Source of the DNA: Enterovibrio calviensis DSM 14347
Lineage (GTDB): Bacteria; Pseudomonadota; Gammaproteobacteria; Enterobacterales; Vibrionaceae
Direction of reading: 5' to 3'
Assembly (NCBI RefSeq): GCF_000621165.1
Contig: NZ_JHZA01000016.1
Location: 62,001-126,000, forward strand
Length of the DNA: 64,000 bases
Within the stretch, counting starts at the first letter, position 1. Each line of letters starts with the position of its first letter. Of this stretch, positions 1 to 8,470 are shown piece after piece. Made by a program: the position numbers and the translations under genes. Under the pieces are notes generated by a model. That model searched no databases and was not told the origin of the DNA. It saw only the letters and a program-made list of their open reading frames with translations.

Positions 1-100
1 TCATCGCCGAGCAGGTTTCACTCACGAGAGTATTGAGCGCTTGCTTAACGTCACTGGATGACGCCACGTTATTTACGATATCTCGCAGTTTCGTCAGCAT
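1..100 (-). CDS. ptsP: PtsP (EI-Ntr) phosphoenolpyruvate-protein phosphotransferase, 5' fragment
   Basis: Only the first 33 codons are present; the gene continues beyond the left edge. The translation begins MLTKLRDIVNNVASSSDVKQ, which matches the start of the N-terminal GAF domain of enterobacterial PtsP. PtsP is the first enzyme of the nitrogen phosphotransferase relay and passes phosphate from phosphoenolpyruvate to NPr. The ATG at 98-100 lies 21 bases downstream of the rppH stop, so the two are probably co-transcribed, as rppH-ptsP is in many gammaproteobacteria. Identification rests on this short stretch plus gene order. Confidence 0.85.
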   Translation of the reverse strand, partial: MLTKLRDIVNNVASSSDVKQALNTLVSETCSAM

Positions 101-121
101 CGGCGCCCTCGAAGTCTTCCT

Positions 122-649
122 TTAGTACTTAGCTGATCCTCGCTTGCTTTTATTACGTTTTACTTTTCGCTCACGAAAAGGCATCGCAATAGCGGCAAAC
201 TCTTTCATTGCGCGTCGGTAAACATCACGCTTAAACGACACCACTTGTCTTACCGGATACCAGTAGCTTACCCAACGCCAGCCATCGAACTCTGGCGTAC
301 CACTTCGCTGCATGTTCACCTTTGACTCGTCGCATTCCAGCTTCAGCAAAAACCACTTTTGCTTCTGCCCAATACACACCGGCTTTGAATCCCAACGAAC
401 CAGACGTTTTGGCAACTTATAACGCAACCAGTGGCGACTTGTCGCCAGTATCTTAACGTCTTTTTTAGAGAGTCCTACTTCCTCGTATAACTCTCTATAC
501 ATGGCTTGCTCCGGTGTTTCACCGTCATCAATACCACCTTGTGGAAATTGCCAGGAATGTTGTCCATATCGACGAGCCCAGAGAACCTGACCGTGGCTGT
601 TACATATTACAATCCCTACATTGGGACGGTAACCATCGCCATCTATCAC
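122..649 (-). CDS. rppH: RNA pyrophosphohydrolase RppH (Nudix)
   Basis: RppH removes pyrophosphate from the 5' end of mRNAs and so triggers RNase E decay. The 175-residue protein starts [14 protein letters not shown] and has the Nudix box ([11 protein letters not shown] then RELYEEVGL), followed by the family signature [21 protein letters not shown] chose the GTG at 647-649 because homologues begin at this Ile-Asp; a longer in-frame ORF reaches 787 but adds a non-homologous head. A GGGGT sequence about seven bases upstream can act as the ribosome site. The C-terminus is short and basic ([11 protein letters not shown]). It is followed closely by ptsP. Confidence 0.95.
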   Translation of the reverse strand: MIDGDGYRPNVGIVICNSHGQVLWARRYGQHSWQFPQGGIDDGETPEQAMYRELYEEVGLSKKDVKILATSRHWLRYKLPKRLVRWDSKPVCIGQKQKWFLLKLECDESKVNMQRSGTPEFDGWRWVSYWYPVRQVVSFKRDVYRRAMKEFAAIAMPFRERKVKRNKSKRGSAKY

Positions 650-1279
650 TGGACGACCCCAAATATAAATCTCTATTAACAGTGATTTTTTCACACTATG
701 TGCACAGTGGTAAACAAACATTGTGAATGAAACGCATTTTTTGGGGAGTTCAACCGCCTTTAGGGATAAAACAAAGGCCACCACCAAGTTATAAACAAGC
801 CGATGAGACTAAGCGCACATTTATTCACGCTTTCTGTGGATAGATTTGTGAAGAACACCATTTAAACTGATATCAGTCATGTTGCGTGGCTTATCCCCAC
901 TCAAAATGACATTCACAAAAAACCATTTTAGATAAATAAAATCAATGAATTAAAATAAAAACAAAGAAAAAATGAGAAACCAAACCTCTGAAAAAACAGT
1001 AAAGATCTTAAAGTGTTCAAAGATCCACCAAAGTAACAGTTACTCACACCATCCGTACAATTCAACACCAATTATGGCATAAGTTCGCGTAATCAATGCA
1101 TTAAAAGCACTGTATAAGCATCCATGTACTTTAAATCCAACGTATATACAACTTTGCTTGTGGATAACCTTAAAAAAGGGTGTGACTTACCTAGATCCTT
1201 AACCTAGTAAAGACAAAGACTGGTGTTTTCATCGCTGGGCTGATAGTTTTTCGCCGATTAATACTGATAGGAATACTCA
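650..1279. promoter_or_regulatory. AT-rich divergent intergenic region, rppH/mutH
   Basis: This 630-base gap separates leftward rppH from rightward mutH and must hold both promoters. I see no convincing gene. The stretch 900-1050 is very A-rich. A perfect DnaA box (TTATCCACA on the minus strand) lies at 1159-1167 and a one-mismatch copy (TGTGGATAG) at 835-843. No other motif is strong enough to name. Confidence 0.5.
1159..1167 (-). promoter_or_regulatory. DnaA-box match
   Basis: TGTGGATAA on the plus strand is the exact complement of the consensus DnaA box TTATCCACA. It lies about 110 bases upstream of the mutH start. A single 9-mer of this kind can occur by chance; a weaker copy lies near 835. 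Confidence 0.35.
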
Positions 1280-1960
1280 ATGATCCTTCCTCCCACCTCT
1301 GAGCAAGAGCTGCTTGAACGTGCTTATGCACTCGCAGGCTTTACGCTCGGCGAACTCGCGTCACAACAGGGTATTGAATGCCCCGCGGATCTTCGTCGTG
1401 AAAAAGGATGGGTGGGAATGCTGCTGGAGAGTTGCCTTGGAGCAACAGCCGGAAGTAAACCGGAACAAGACTTTCAGGATCTTGGCATCGAATTAAAATC
1501 GATCCCTATCAATCACACGGGTAAGCCATTGGAAACGACGTTTGTCTGTGTGGCGCCGTTAACAGGCGTCCATGGCTTAACATGGGAAAACAGCCATATC
1601 CGCAACAAATTATCCAAAGTGCTGTGGGTTCCTGTGGAAGGAGAGCGAGAAATACCGCTAGCTGAACGCCATGTCGGCATGCCACTGATTTGGCAACCTT
1701 CAGAAGAAGAAGAGCATCAGCTTAAATCCGATTGGGAAGAGTTGATGGAATTTATTGTGCTAGGGAAAGTGCACGAGATCTCAGCAAGGCATGGAGAATA
1801 TCTGCAGCTTCGACCAAAGGCGGCAAACAGCAAAGTTAAAACCGAAGCATATGGCGCAAATGGCCAGCCGATAAAGACGCTACCAAGAGGGTTTTACCTG
1901 CGAACCCAATTCACAGGTAGGATACTCGCGCGACATTTCATGCTGTCAGACAACGAGTAG
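1280..1960 (+). CDS. mutH: DNA mismatch repair endonuclease MutH
   Basis: MutH nicks the unmethylated strand at hemimethylated GATC sites once activated by MutS and MutL. The 226-residue product is close to the usual size (about 229 in E. coli) and keeps the type II restriction-like catalytic core: the first Asp and the E-x-K pair lie in [10 protein letters not shown], near residues 66-75. The N-terminal [19 protein letters not shown] and the [13 protein letters not shown] segment are typical of the family. The ATG at 1280 follows TAGGAA. Its presence implies Dam-directed repair, as expected for Vibrio. It stands alone, divergent from rppH. Confidence 0.96.
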   Translation: MILPPTSEQELLERAYALAGFTLGELASQQGIECPADLRREKGWVGMLLESCLGATAGSKPEQDFQDLGIELKSIPINHTGKPLETTFVCVAPLTGVHGLTWENSHIRNKLSKVLWVPVEGEREIPLAERHVGMPLIWQPSEEEEHQLKSDWEELMEFIVLGKVHEISARHGEYLQLRPKAANSKVKTEAYGANGQPIKTLPRGFYLRTQFTGRILARHFMLSDNE

Positions 1961-2011
1961 CCAAACATACGATAATATGACCACGGCATAGTAAAACTGA
2001 CATGGACTACA

Positions 2012-2311
2012 TTAAAGCGAAATTTCCATGTCTTCCTTGCAAGAGGGATCAGCAGGACCAAACTCATCATAAGGGTCAAGCAAACGCATCGTCGCCTTCT
2101 TAATGCCTAATTTCTTCAGTTTTGCACTGATCTGCTCAACATTGTCGAAGTGCATCACCTCATCCGTTTTATCGTCTCGTAGTGGCTCTAATTGATGTCG
2201 AACTTCTATCTCAACAATATATTGCGCACCACCCGCGTGAGCGACCACATAGCAATGCGGCACATTATCAGGATGAGCCTGTATCCAGTTTTTCAATTGC
2301 TTTAATTTCAT
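2012..2311 (-). CDS. Small conserved protein, DUF6482-like
   Basis: This is a 99-residue cytoplasmic protein with no signal peptide or membrane segment. The middle YIVEIEVRHQLEPLRDD and the C-terminal ATMRLLDPYDEFGPADP resemble the DUF6482 family, small proteins of unknown function in gammaproteobacteria; I make this match by eye and it is not certain. The C-terminus is acidic with one Cys (DPSCKEDMEISL). It converges with mutH (51 bases between the stops) and is divergent from tas. No function can be inferred. Confidence 0.75.
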   Translation of the reverse strand: MKLKQLKNWIQAHPDNVPHCYVVAHAGGAQYIVEIEVRHQLEPLRDDKTDEVMHFDNVEQISAKLKKLGIKKATMRLLDPYDEFGPADPSCKEDMEISL

Positions 2312-2575
2312 CGTGCCTTCCGCATTGTTAATCAGATGTTAATACTAGTATAGATGCGTCAGCGTATGACACCCCATCTTGATGAAATTTTGGTTTATGG
2401 GTCACGGGTTTAACACAGTCGCGCATCAGCAACACACTCCATGGCATCGGGTAGGAAGATGGCTGCCTATTAAGCACTTGACGCAAAACCTTCTAATGTG
2501 GAGGATAAACTGGCTTCTCTCGACAATGAGATCACGTCATTTCATTATGCGACACGCGCTATTCAAGGAGAATGG

Positions 2576-3610
2576 ATGCAATATCATACCCTTCCTCATA
2601 CCAGCCTAGATGTGAGTAAAATATGTCTCGGCACCATGACATTTGGCCAGCAGAACTCTGAAGCCGACGCCCACGAACAGCTGTCATTGGCATTAGACCT
2701 TGGTGTGAATTTTATTGATACCGCTGAGATGTATGCCGTTCCGCCGACACCTGAAACACAAGGGCTCACTGAAAAGTACATCGGTACTTGGTTGGCAAAA
2801 TCAGGCCAACGCGACAAAGTCATCATTGCGACCAAAGTCGCCGGCCCTCGCGGTGTGCCTTATATTCGTGAAGACATGTCGCTAAATCGACGCAATATTC
2901 GTCAAGCGGTAGATGACAGCCTCGCCCGCCTGCAAACAGACTATATTGACCTTTACCAAGTTCACTGGCCGCAGCGACACGTGAATAGTTTTGGGCAACT
3001 TAACTACACGCATCAAGATGAAAACTCCGGTGTTTCGATTCTTGATACCCTAGATGCCCTGTCAGAACTCGTGCGAGAAGGAAAGATCCGCTATATCGGC
3101 GTCTCCAATGAAACACCGTGGGGCGTGATGAATTATTTGCGATTGGCTGAAAAGCACAGCTTAAGCCGCATCGTCTCCATTCAAAATCCGTACAACCTGC
3201 TTAACCGAAGTTTTGAAGTCGGCCTATCCGAGATCAGTCATCACGAAGGGGTTGAGTTACTCGCCTACTCACCGATGGCGTTTGGTGTGTTAACAGGGAA
3301 ATACCTCAATGGTGCTCGACCAGAAGGTGCGCGTTGCACTCGCTGGGAACGTTTTGCTCGTTACTTTACCGAGCAAGGGCAAGCTGCCACCAAAGCGTAT
3401 GTTGATTTAGCCAATGAATTTTCAATCGACCCCGCACAAATGGCGCTCGCGTTTGTTAACAGTCGCTCGTTTGTCGCAAGTAACATTATTGGCGCAACAA
3501 CACGCGAACAGCTTGAAACCAATATTCATTCCATTGACCTGACATTGTCCGAAGAATTACTCCAGCGTATCGACGCCATTGGCGCTAAGTATTCCAACCC
3601 CTGCCCTTAA
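2576..3610 (+). CDS. tas: NADP(H)-dependent aldo/keto reductase Tas
   Basis: This is an aldo/keto reductase with a TIM-barrel fold, 344 residues, close to E. coli Tas (346). The N-terminus MQYHTLPHTSLDVSKICLGT, the FIDTAEMYAVPP segment with the catalytic Asp and Tyr, and the IATKVAGPRG Lys region are all present. The physiological substrate of Tas is not settled; E. coli tas was found as a suppressor of tyrosine auxotrophy. I chose the ATG at 2576 because AAGGAG lies five bases upstream; the longer frame from 2498 has no such support. The gene is monocistronic and followed by two hairpins. Confidence 0.93.
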   Translation: MQYHTLPHTSLDVSKICLGTMTFGQQNSEADAHEQLSLALDLGVNFIDTAEMYAVPPTPETQGLTEKYIGTWLAKSGQRDKVIIATKVAGPRGVPYIREDMSLNRRNIRQAVDDSLARLQTDYIDLYQVHWPQRHVNSFGQLNYTHQDENSGVSILDTLDALSELVREGKIRYIGVSNETPWGVMNYLRLAEKHSLSRIVSIQNPYNLLNRSFEVGLSEISHHEGVELLAYSPMAFGVLTGKYLNGARPEGARCTRWERFARYFTEQGQAATKAYVDLANEFSIDPAQMALAFVNSRSFVASNIIGATTREQLETNIHSIDLTLSEELLQRIDAIGAKYSNPCP

Positions 3611-3675
3611 GCTTCATGCAGTGATCATCGATAAGCATTGAGATGATGTATTGATGATCGTTAGCTAATAGGATC

Positions 3676-3698
3676 AAAAAAGCGCCATTACTGGCGCT
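3676..3698 (-). terminator. Rho-independent terminator after the DUF1127 gene
   Basis: On the minus strand the stem AGCGCC/GGCGCT (3681-3698) is followed by a run of six T. It lies about 50 bases past the DUF1127 stop and could also serve tas weakly from the other side. Confidence 0.6.
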
Positions 3699-3720
3699 TA
3701 TCTTGATGAGATATCACTTC

Positions 3721-3741
3721 GGGCAACCCTTAGGGTTGCCC
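3721..3741. terminator. Perfect 9-bp stem hairpin
   Basis: GGGCAACCC and GGGTTGCCC pair perfectly around a three-base loop. The T-run after it is weak on both strands (TTTG on plus), so it may be a transcript-stabilising or weak terminator structure. It lies six bases past the DUF1127 stop codon. Confidence 0.45.
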
Positions 3742-3747
3742 TTTGCG

Positions 3748-3999
3748 TTATGTCGTGGCGTTCAGCCTTAATCTTCTTCTCATCCGCACAACTTCGCGTT
3801 GCGCTTTATATTGAGGGGCAACGGTGTGACCGATAGAAAAACCGTCTTTTTCAAATCCAATGTCACGCATTAAATGATCGGATAAAGGCTGACCAACATA
3901 ACGCACGCGTCGATGGTTTTTTCGCCACTGGTTTTCTTCACGCTTAAGGTCTAGGCGAACAAACATAATGGCTAGGCGTAAATACAGTGATTGGTTCAT
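3748..3999 (-). CDS. DUF1127 domain small basic protein
   Basis: The 83-residue protein is strongly basic and carries the DUF1127 signature PLSDHLMRDIGFEKDG near residues 37-52. DUF1127 (YjiS-like) proteins are small, Arg-rich and proposed in some bacteria to bind RNA and affect small-RNA turnover; the role here is unknown. The start is the ATG at 3999 because GGAG lies six bases upstream; the in-frame ATG 12 bases earlier overlaps that site. A short ORF with a strong ribosome site lies 116 bases upstream on the same strand, and two hairpins follow the gene. Confidence 0.8.
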   Translation of the reverse strand: MNQSLYLRLAIMFVRLDLKREENQWRKNHRRVRYVGQPLSDHLMRDIGFEKDGFSIGHTVAPQYKAQREVVRMRRRLRLNATT

Positions 4000-4581
4000 T
4001 GTGGACTCCATATGGTTTATTGGAGGCCTTGGATAATCTGCGGAGAAAACGAGGGTAGTGCTTTTTCATTCAAGCCGCAGAAATATCCGCGGCCCATTTT
4101 GCTAGGGTACGGAAATTACTGTACAGGTTTTCGCATGGTTGCGCACGAATCGGAAGCGCAAGTAACTACTGATGTAAATTTATGATTTGTCATGTTTATT
4201 GCCTCCTTAAATCCGTAACCTTGAGTAAATATCTCATTTGTAAATTCACTGTTAATTTTAATGATATGGATCAATATATCAATATGTTATTAGATATACC
4301 GATGAATTCGAAGTCATTCTCTAGTCACTCCTAACTGTTCAAACATTCATCACGTCACAACAATCAAAATGCCCAATAGTTAGTACATACCTCTGTATAT
4401 GCATATTCACATCCCCATTTGGCATGTCCGACACCTTTCCCTCTCCTCGCGCAGTGAAACGTCAATGAACTTGGTGCTGGGGCGACAACTCTCGCCAATC
4501 AATCCGAAATTCGGATAGATAGTAACTTTTACCAATCCATTTATTGAGTAATATGGCGTCATCTTTTCGGAGGAATGAACA
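4000..4581. promoter_or_regulatory. Divergent intergenic region, DUF1127/PACE
   Basis: Apart from the short ORF at 4116-4193, this AT-rich gap holds an FNR-like palindrome at 4261-4274 (TTGATCCATATCAT on the minus strand, one mismatch from TTGAT-N4-ATCAA) and no other clear gene. The region 4400-4560 shows nothing I can name. The PACE gene has a GGAGGAATGA-type ribosome site at its right end. Confidence 0.4.
4116..4193 (-). CDS. Putative 25-residue ORF upstream of DUF1127
   Basis: The frame reads MTNHKFTSVVTC then ASDSCATMRKPVQ and stops at TAA. The sequence AAGGAGG lies eight bases upstream of its ATG, the strongest Shine-Dalgarno in this part of the window. There is no membrane segment; two Cys lie five residues apart. 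It is too short for coding statistics. It could be a real small protein, a leader peptide for the DUF1127 gene, or chance. A GC-rich hairpin (GCCGC/GCGGC, 4076-4095) lies between it and DUF1127. Confidence 0.4.
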   Translation of the reverse strand: MTNHKFTSVVTCASDSCATMRKPVQ

Positions 4582-5010
4582 ATGAGAACAACACTAGACC
4601 GTATTCGACACGCCATCGCGTTCGAAATTATTGGCCTATTATCCATCGTCAGTATCTTGTCTATGTTTGGCTTTGATGCAGCCCATACTGGCATACTAGG
4701 CATCGCGTTTTCAGTGATCGCGACAGGTTGGAACTACGTGTATAACCTGTGGTTTGACAAGGCAATGGTGAAGTGGACAGGCACTACCACGAAAACACAA
4801 AAACACCGCATATTGCATGCCGTGATATTTGAACTTGGTTTGTTATGGGTAACCTTACCTGCAATCGCATGGTGGCTGAACATTAGTTTGTACCAAGCAT
4901 TCCTAATGGATATTGGTCTTGTGGCTTTCTATTTGGTTTACGCCTACGTGTATAACCTCGCTTACGACAAAGTCTTTCCTGTGAAGCCTGACATGCAGCT
5001 GGCTCAATAA
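4582..5010 (+). CDS. PACE-family multidrug efflux transporter
   Basis: This is a 142-residue inner-membrane protein with four hydrophobic segments arranged as two tandem bacterial transmembrane pair (BTP) domains. Each repeat starts with an R/H..H..FE pattern (RIRHAIAFE near 7-15; KHRILHAVIFE near 74-84) and ends with YVYNL. Glu15 matches the glutamate needed for proton-coupled transport in AceI of Acinetobacter. PACE proteins export chlorhexidine and other biocides, and short diamines; the substrate here is not known. The ATG follows CGGAGGA. A bidirectional terminator separates it from the convergent vpsR. Confidence 0.88.
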   Translation: MRTTLDRIRHAIAFEIIGLLSIVSILSMFGFDAAHTGILGIAFSVIATGWNYVYNLWFDKAMVKWTGTTTKTQKHRILHAVIFELGLLWVTLPAIAWWLNISLYQAFLMDIGLVAFYLVYAYVYNLAYDKVFPVKPDMQLAQ

Positions 5011-5030
5011 GCGCGTCATTACCCAGAAAA

Positions 5031-5063
5031 CAAAAAAACCGCCACAGAGATGGCGGTTTTTTT
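5031..5063. terminator. Bidirectional terminator, PACE gene/vpsR
   Basis: ACCGCCA and TGGCGGT pair around a six-base loop (5038-5057), with a run of seven A before and seven T after, so it can stop transcripts from both convergent genes. Confidence 0.85.
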
Positions 5064-5100
5064 ATTGGTGTTCATTCGCTTATTTGATGCGAACTACCCG

Positions 5101-6435
5101 CTAGCGAAAGCTGCGCGGTGCAGGGATCAGGCTGTGCTTGTTCAGCAAGCGATACATGGTCGCACGAGAAACACCCAGCTCCTTCGCCGCTGCAGATACT
5201 TGGCCGTTGTTGCTTTCAAGTACGGCCAGCAATGCATCACGCTCAGACTCTTCACGGATCTTACGCAGGCTCTGCTTGTAATCGCCTTGACGCGGCAGAT
5301 CGAGGTGCTCAGCTTCAATCACCAAGTTATCAGCAAGCAGCACAGCACGTTTCACCTGATTGATAAGTTCACGAACGTTACCCGGCCAGCTGTAGTTAGT
5401 CAGGATCTTATTCGCTTCTTCAGAGAATGTTCTCGCCTGCGTGTTGTACTGACGAGCAAACTTCAGCAAGAAGTGCTCTGCCAAGTCAGGGATATCTGCC
5501 GCACGCTCTTTAAGCGAAGGCACAGAAATACGCAGTACGTTGAGACGATAGAAGAGATCTTCACGGAACAGACCTTCCGCAACCGCCTTCTCAAGATCCA
5601 TGTGTGTCGCGGCAATGACGCGCACATCAATCTCTTTGGCATACTTGTCATCATGTGATTCAACCGTGCCATCTTGCAATAAATGCAGAAGGTTCGCTTG
5701 AAGGTTCAGCGGCAAGTCACCAATTTCATCGAGAAACAAGGTGCCTTGATGCGCTTGCTGCACTTTGCCTTCCGTGGTGCCATCACCAAACAACTCAGAA
5801 GAAATCAGTTTTTCTGGCAAGGCACTACATTTCACGGAAACAAATGGGCCTTTAGCGCGAGTAGAGGCATTATGAATTGCCATACCCACGAGTTCTTTAC
5901 CTGTGCCACTTTCGCCGTGGATCAACACAGAGACATCGGTTGGCGCGACACGTCGAACTTGGTCACGCAGTTTTTTCATGATGGACGTTTTGCCCAGCAG
6001 CCCCATGTCACTATGGTCGCCCAATTGTGGCCAAACATGACGCTCTAGCTTCAACATACCCAATTGGTGACCAATAGTGCTCATCAACTGGCTATCTGGA
6101 ATAGGTGAGGTAAAGTAGTCAATACAGAAGCTCACAATGAACTGGCAAATTGCATCATTGTTGAGTTGGTCTTCGCGGATAAGTGCCAACCAGCGCACTT
6201 GTTTGTTACGGTTAACGAGAGAAGCCACGCCATTGAGGCTGAAATCATCGTGGCTGATGTCCACAATACCGATACAAGGACCGATATCTTGGAGAAGAGA
6301 TTGGGCAGCCCTAAGGTCGTAACAACGGTGGCAACGCCATCCCGCTTGTTCCAACGTTGCTAACCATGGTTCATAAGTTCCGCCTACTACGACGAGTGAA
6401 CTTGGAACCGCCTCAGATCTGAATTGCATACCCAT
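5101..6435 (-). CDS. vpsR: Biofilm regulator VpsR, atypical enhancer-binding protein
   Basis: VpsR activates exopolysaccharide (vps) and other biofilm genes in Vibrio together with c-di-GMP. The 444-residue length and architecture match: an N-terminal receiver-like domain with Asp59 (GIVDISHDD), an AAA+ domain with Walker A GESGTGKE and Walker B LFLDEIGDLP, and a C-terminal Fis-type helix-turn-helix (VSAAAKELGVSRATMYRLLN). The GAFTGA sigma54-contact loop expected after SSELFG is absent, in line with reports that VpsR works with sigma70 RNA polymerase. The start could be Met1 or Met3. Its upstream region carries repeated TCTCA motifs. Confidence 0.95.
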   Translation of the reverse strand: MGMQFRSEAVPSSLVVVGGTYEPWLATLEQAGWRCHRCYDLRAAQSLLQDIGPCIGIVDISHDDFSLNGVASLVNRNKQVRWLALIREDQLNNDAICQFIVSFCIDYFTSPIPDSQLMSTIGHQLGMLKLERHVWPQLGDHSDMGLLGKTSIMKKLRDQVRRVAPTDVSVLIHGESGTGKELVGMAIHNASTRAKGPFVSVKCSALPEKLISSELFGDGTTEGKVQQAHQGTLFLDEIGDLPLNLQANLLHLLQDGTVESHDDKYAKEIDVRVIAATHMDLEKAVAEGLFREDLFYRLNVLRISVPSLKERAADIPDLAEHFLLKFARQYNTQARTFSEEANKILTNYSWPGNVRELINQVKRAVLLADNLVIEAEHLDLPRQGDYKQSLRKIREESERDALLAVLESNNGQVSAAAKELGVSRATMYRLLNKHSLIPAPRSFR

Positions 6436-6786
6436 AACGCCTGCCTTTAGTCATCCATTAACGACATGTGTTCAAAATGTTGTGAGTCTCATTATATTTT
6501 GTAAGAAAAACTATTCTGTCTCATTGTAGATACAACATGACTCTCAAATCAGCACACATACCAAAAGAGACACTTCTGTTGTTTCAAGTTCCGACAAGCG
6601 AACAGACAAATTCAAAGGATAACTGCCTACAATTCAGCAAATTAGCCGAGAAAATCAGACAATTTTGACATCACAACATAAACGGAGATCTCTAAGAGTC
6701 TCAATTTAGAGAAAAAAGGGCTTCTCTCTAAGTTTTCTTAAATCATAGACTATGCTCCGCTTTCGTGAGGGGATCTATTGATAGAG
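6436..6786. promoter_or_regulatory. vpsR upstream region with repeated TCTCA motifs
   Basis: This gap upstream of vpsR contains TCTCA at 6487-6491, 6519-6523, 6542-6546 and 6699-6703, plus GAGAC at 6567-6571. Stretch 6690-6735 is rich in TCTC/GAGA and could form hairpins. No gene is evident. The repeats are candidate binding sites for a regulator, possibly VpsR itself; that is inference. Confidence 0.4.
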
Positions 6787-6817
6787 AAAACAAAACCGTA
6801 TCTCTATGAGACACGGT
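6787..6817 (-). terminator. Terminator of the amidohydrolase gene
   Basis: On the minus strand ACCGTGTCTC pairs with GAGATACGGT (one mismatch) around a three-base loop and is followed by TTTTGTTTT, about 40 bases past the amidohydrolase stop. Confidence 0.75.
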
Positions 6818-6855
6818 CTTTTAGTTAAGGCAGGGTATTCAAAAAACGAGTGGAA

Positions 6856-8262
6856 TTAGCGAACTTCTTCCCCACTAGCAATCACGGTTTCACGAACTTT
6901 GTCTGCAAACTGCAACGCTTCTTCACGAATCGCATTTTCGTTCACAGTTAATACGTCTCGATCCTGCATCAAAACCTTACCATCCACGATGGCGTGTTTA
7001 ACATTTGACGCATAGGCGGAGTACACCAATGCCGAGTAAGGGTTGTACATTGGAACCATATTTGGAGCTTGGGTATCAATCACGATGATATCTGCAAGCT
7101 TGCCCACTTCTAATGAACCAATCGTGTCTTCCATATGCAGTGCACGTGCCGCGCCAATGGTGGCCATTTCAACCACCTTAACAGGCGGCATCGCAGCGCG
7201 ATCTTGATTCACCAGCTTGTGAACCTTCGCTACTTGGTTGAATTCATCAAGGGTACTCAAGGTATTGCCAGACATTGGTCCGTCCGTTCCTAACCCGATA
7301 CGCAGACCGTCATCAAACATTTTCAGTGCAGGAGACACACCCTTCGCCGATTTAATATTGGCACTCATGTTATGCGCCACACCAACATCGTGCTTTTTCA
7401 ACAACGCGATATCTGCGTCATCAACGTTGATCACATGCGCGCCCACTAAGTTCGGTGTCAGAGCACCAATCTCAGCCATGTATGCCACTGGTGACTTGCC
7501 ACCACTACGTTCCGCGATCACTTCATTCTCACGATCAGACTCAGCCAAGTGAATCATCACTGGCACATCAAGTTCTAGCGATAGTTTGGTAATTTTCTGC
7601 AGCACTTCGGTGGTGTTGGTATACGGTGCGTGTGGCGCAAAAGCTGGGGTGATTCTAGGGTGATCTTTATATTCATTGATAAAGTTCACCGCATATTGGA
7701 TCCCCGCTTCGGCATTGGCCGCATCGGCAACCGGATACTTAATCACGGTCTCGCCCAAAATGGCGCGCATGCCGATTTGGTCAACAGTTTTTGCCACTTC
7801 ATCTTCGAAGTAGTACATGTCGGCATAGGTCGTTACGCCGCCTTTTAGCATTTCAACGTTACCCAACTGTGCGCCGATACGCACCATGTCGCGACTAACC
7901 AGCTTCTTCTCTAGTGGGAAGATATAGCGGTGCAGACGATCCGGCACATCGTCTCCTAACGAGCGAAACACTGTCATTGATGCGTGAGTATGCGTATTAA
8001 TCAAACCCGGCATAACAATGTCACCATCGACGTCTAAGACTGTTTTTGCTTTGTAGTCTTTCGCCAATGAATCGTCGCCTACCGCAATGATCTTATTCCC
8101 ATCAATGGCCACAACACCATTTTGGTAAACGGTCTTGTCTGCATTCATGGTGAGCACGGTTGCATCCGTAATAAGCAGATCGATATTTTCAACAGCGAAC
8201 GCCGCAGACGACGCCAAGGTAGCAAGCGCCACACTGGCAGATAGGAGTGATTTTTTCAGCAT
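6856..8262 (-). CDS. Exported amidohydrolase, MTA/SAH-deaminase-like
   Basis: The 468-residue protein has a typical Sec signal peptide (MLKKSLLSASVALATLASSAAFA, about 23 residues) and then a full amidohydrolase of the TRZ/ATZ/MtaD type. Metal-binding motifs are visible: HTHAS, HAPYT, HLAESD and GLGTDGPMS. Relatives deaminate S-adenosylhomocysteine, 5'-methylthioadenosine or related nucleosides in the cytoplasm; a cleavable signal predicts a periplasmic enzyme here, and its true substrate is unknown. I chose the ATG at 8262 because it places the signal peptide at the start; a longer frame to 8379 adds unrelated sequence. It is monocistronic and has its own terminator. Confidence 0.85.
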   Translation of the reverse strand: MLKKSLLSASVALATLASSAAFAVENIDLLITDATVLTMNADKTVYQNGVVAIDGNKIIAVGDDSLAKDYKAKTVLDVDGDIVMPGLINTHTHASMTVFRSLGDDVPDRLHRYIFPLEKKLVSRDMVRIGAQLGNVEMLKGGVTTYADMYYFEDEVAKTVDQIGMRAILGETVIKYPVADAANAEAGIQYAVNFINEYKDHPRITPAFAPHAPYTNTTEVLQKITKLSLELDVPVMIHLAESDRENEVIAERSGGKSPVAYMAEIGALTPNLVGAHVINVDDADIALLKKHDVGVAHNMSANIKSAKGVSPALKMFDDGLRIGLGTDGPMSGNTLSTLDEFNQVAKVHKLVNQDRAAMPPVKVVEMATIGAARALHMEDTIGSLEVGKLADIIVIDTQAPNMVPMYNPYSALVYSAYASNVKHAIVDGKVLMQDRDVLTVNENAIREEALQFADKVRETVIASGEEVR

Positions 8263-8395
8263 GATTGTCTTCAATAATGGCTCAGGAATGTCGCGAGTAT
8301 CATCCTCGGTGACGACGTAAACCCAAACAAAAATGTTAATTGCGTCGCAAAAAGTGTGATATTGAGCAAACGTTTGCACATTAACTTATGGGCAT

Positions 8396-8422
8396 AAAAA
8401 AACACCGGCCGAAGCCAGTGTT
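8396..8422 (-). terminator. Terminator of lysS
   Basis: On the minus strand AACACTGGC pairs with GCCGGTGTT around a UUCG loop and is followed by T5-7. It lies about 50 bases past the lysS stop. Confidence 0.85.
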
Positions 8423-8470
8423 TTTGGTGTCTCAGAGTTGTCTTAACGACGTCTCACAAGTCAGTCAGAA

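Noticed and set aside
5050-5658. 202-codon open frame opposite vpsR
   Set aside because: It lies wholly antisense to a strong gene, has no ribosome site and no recognisable domain.
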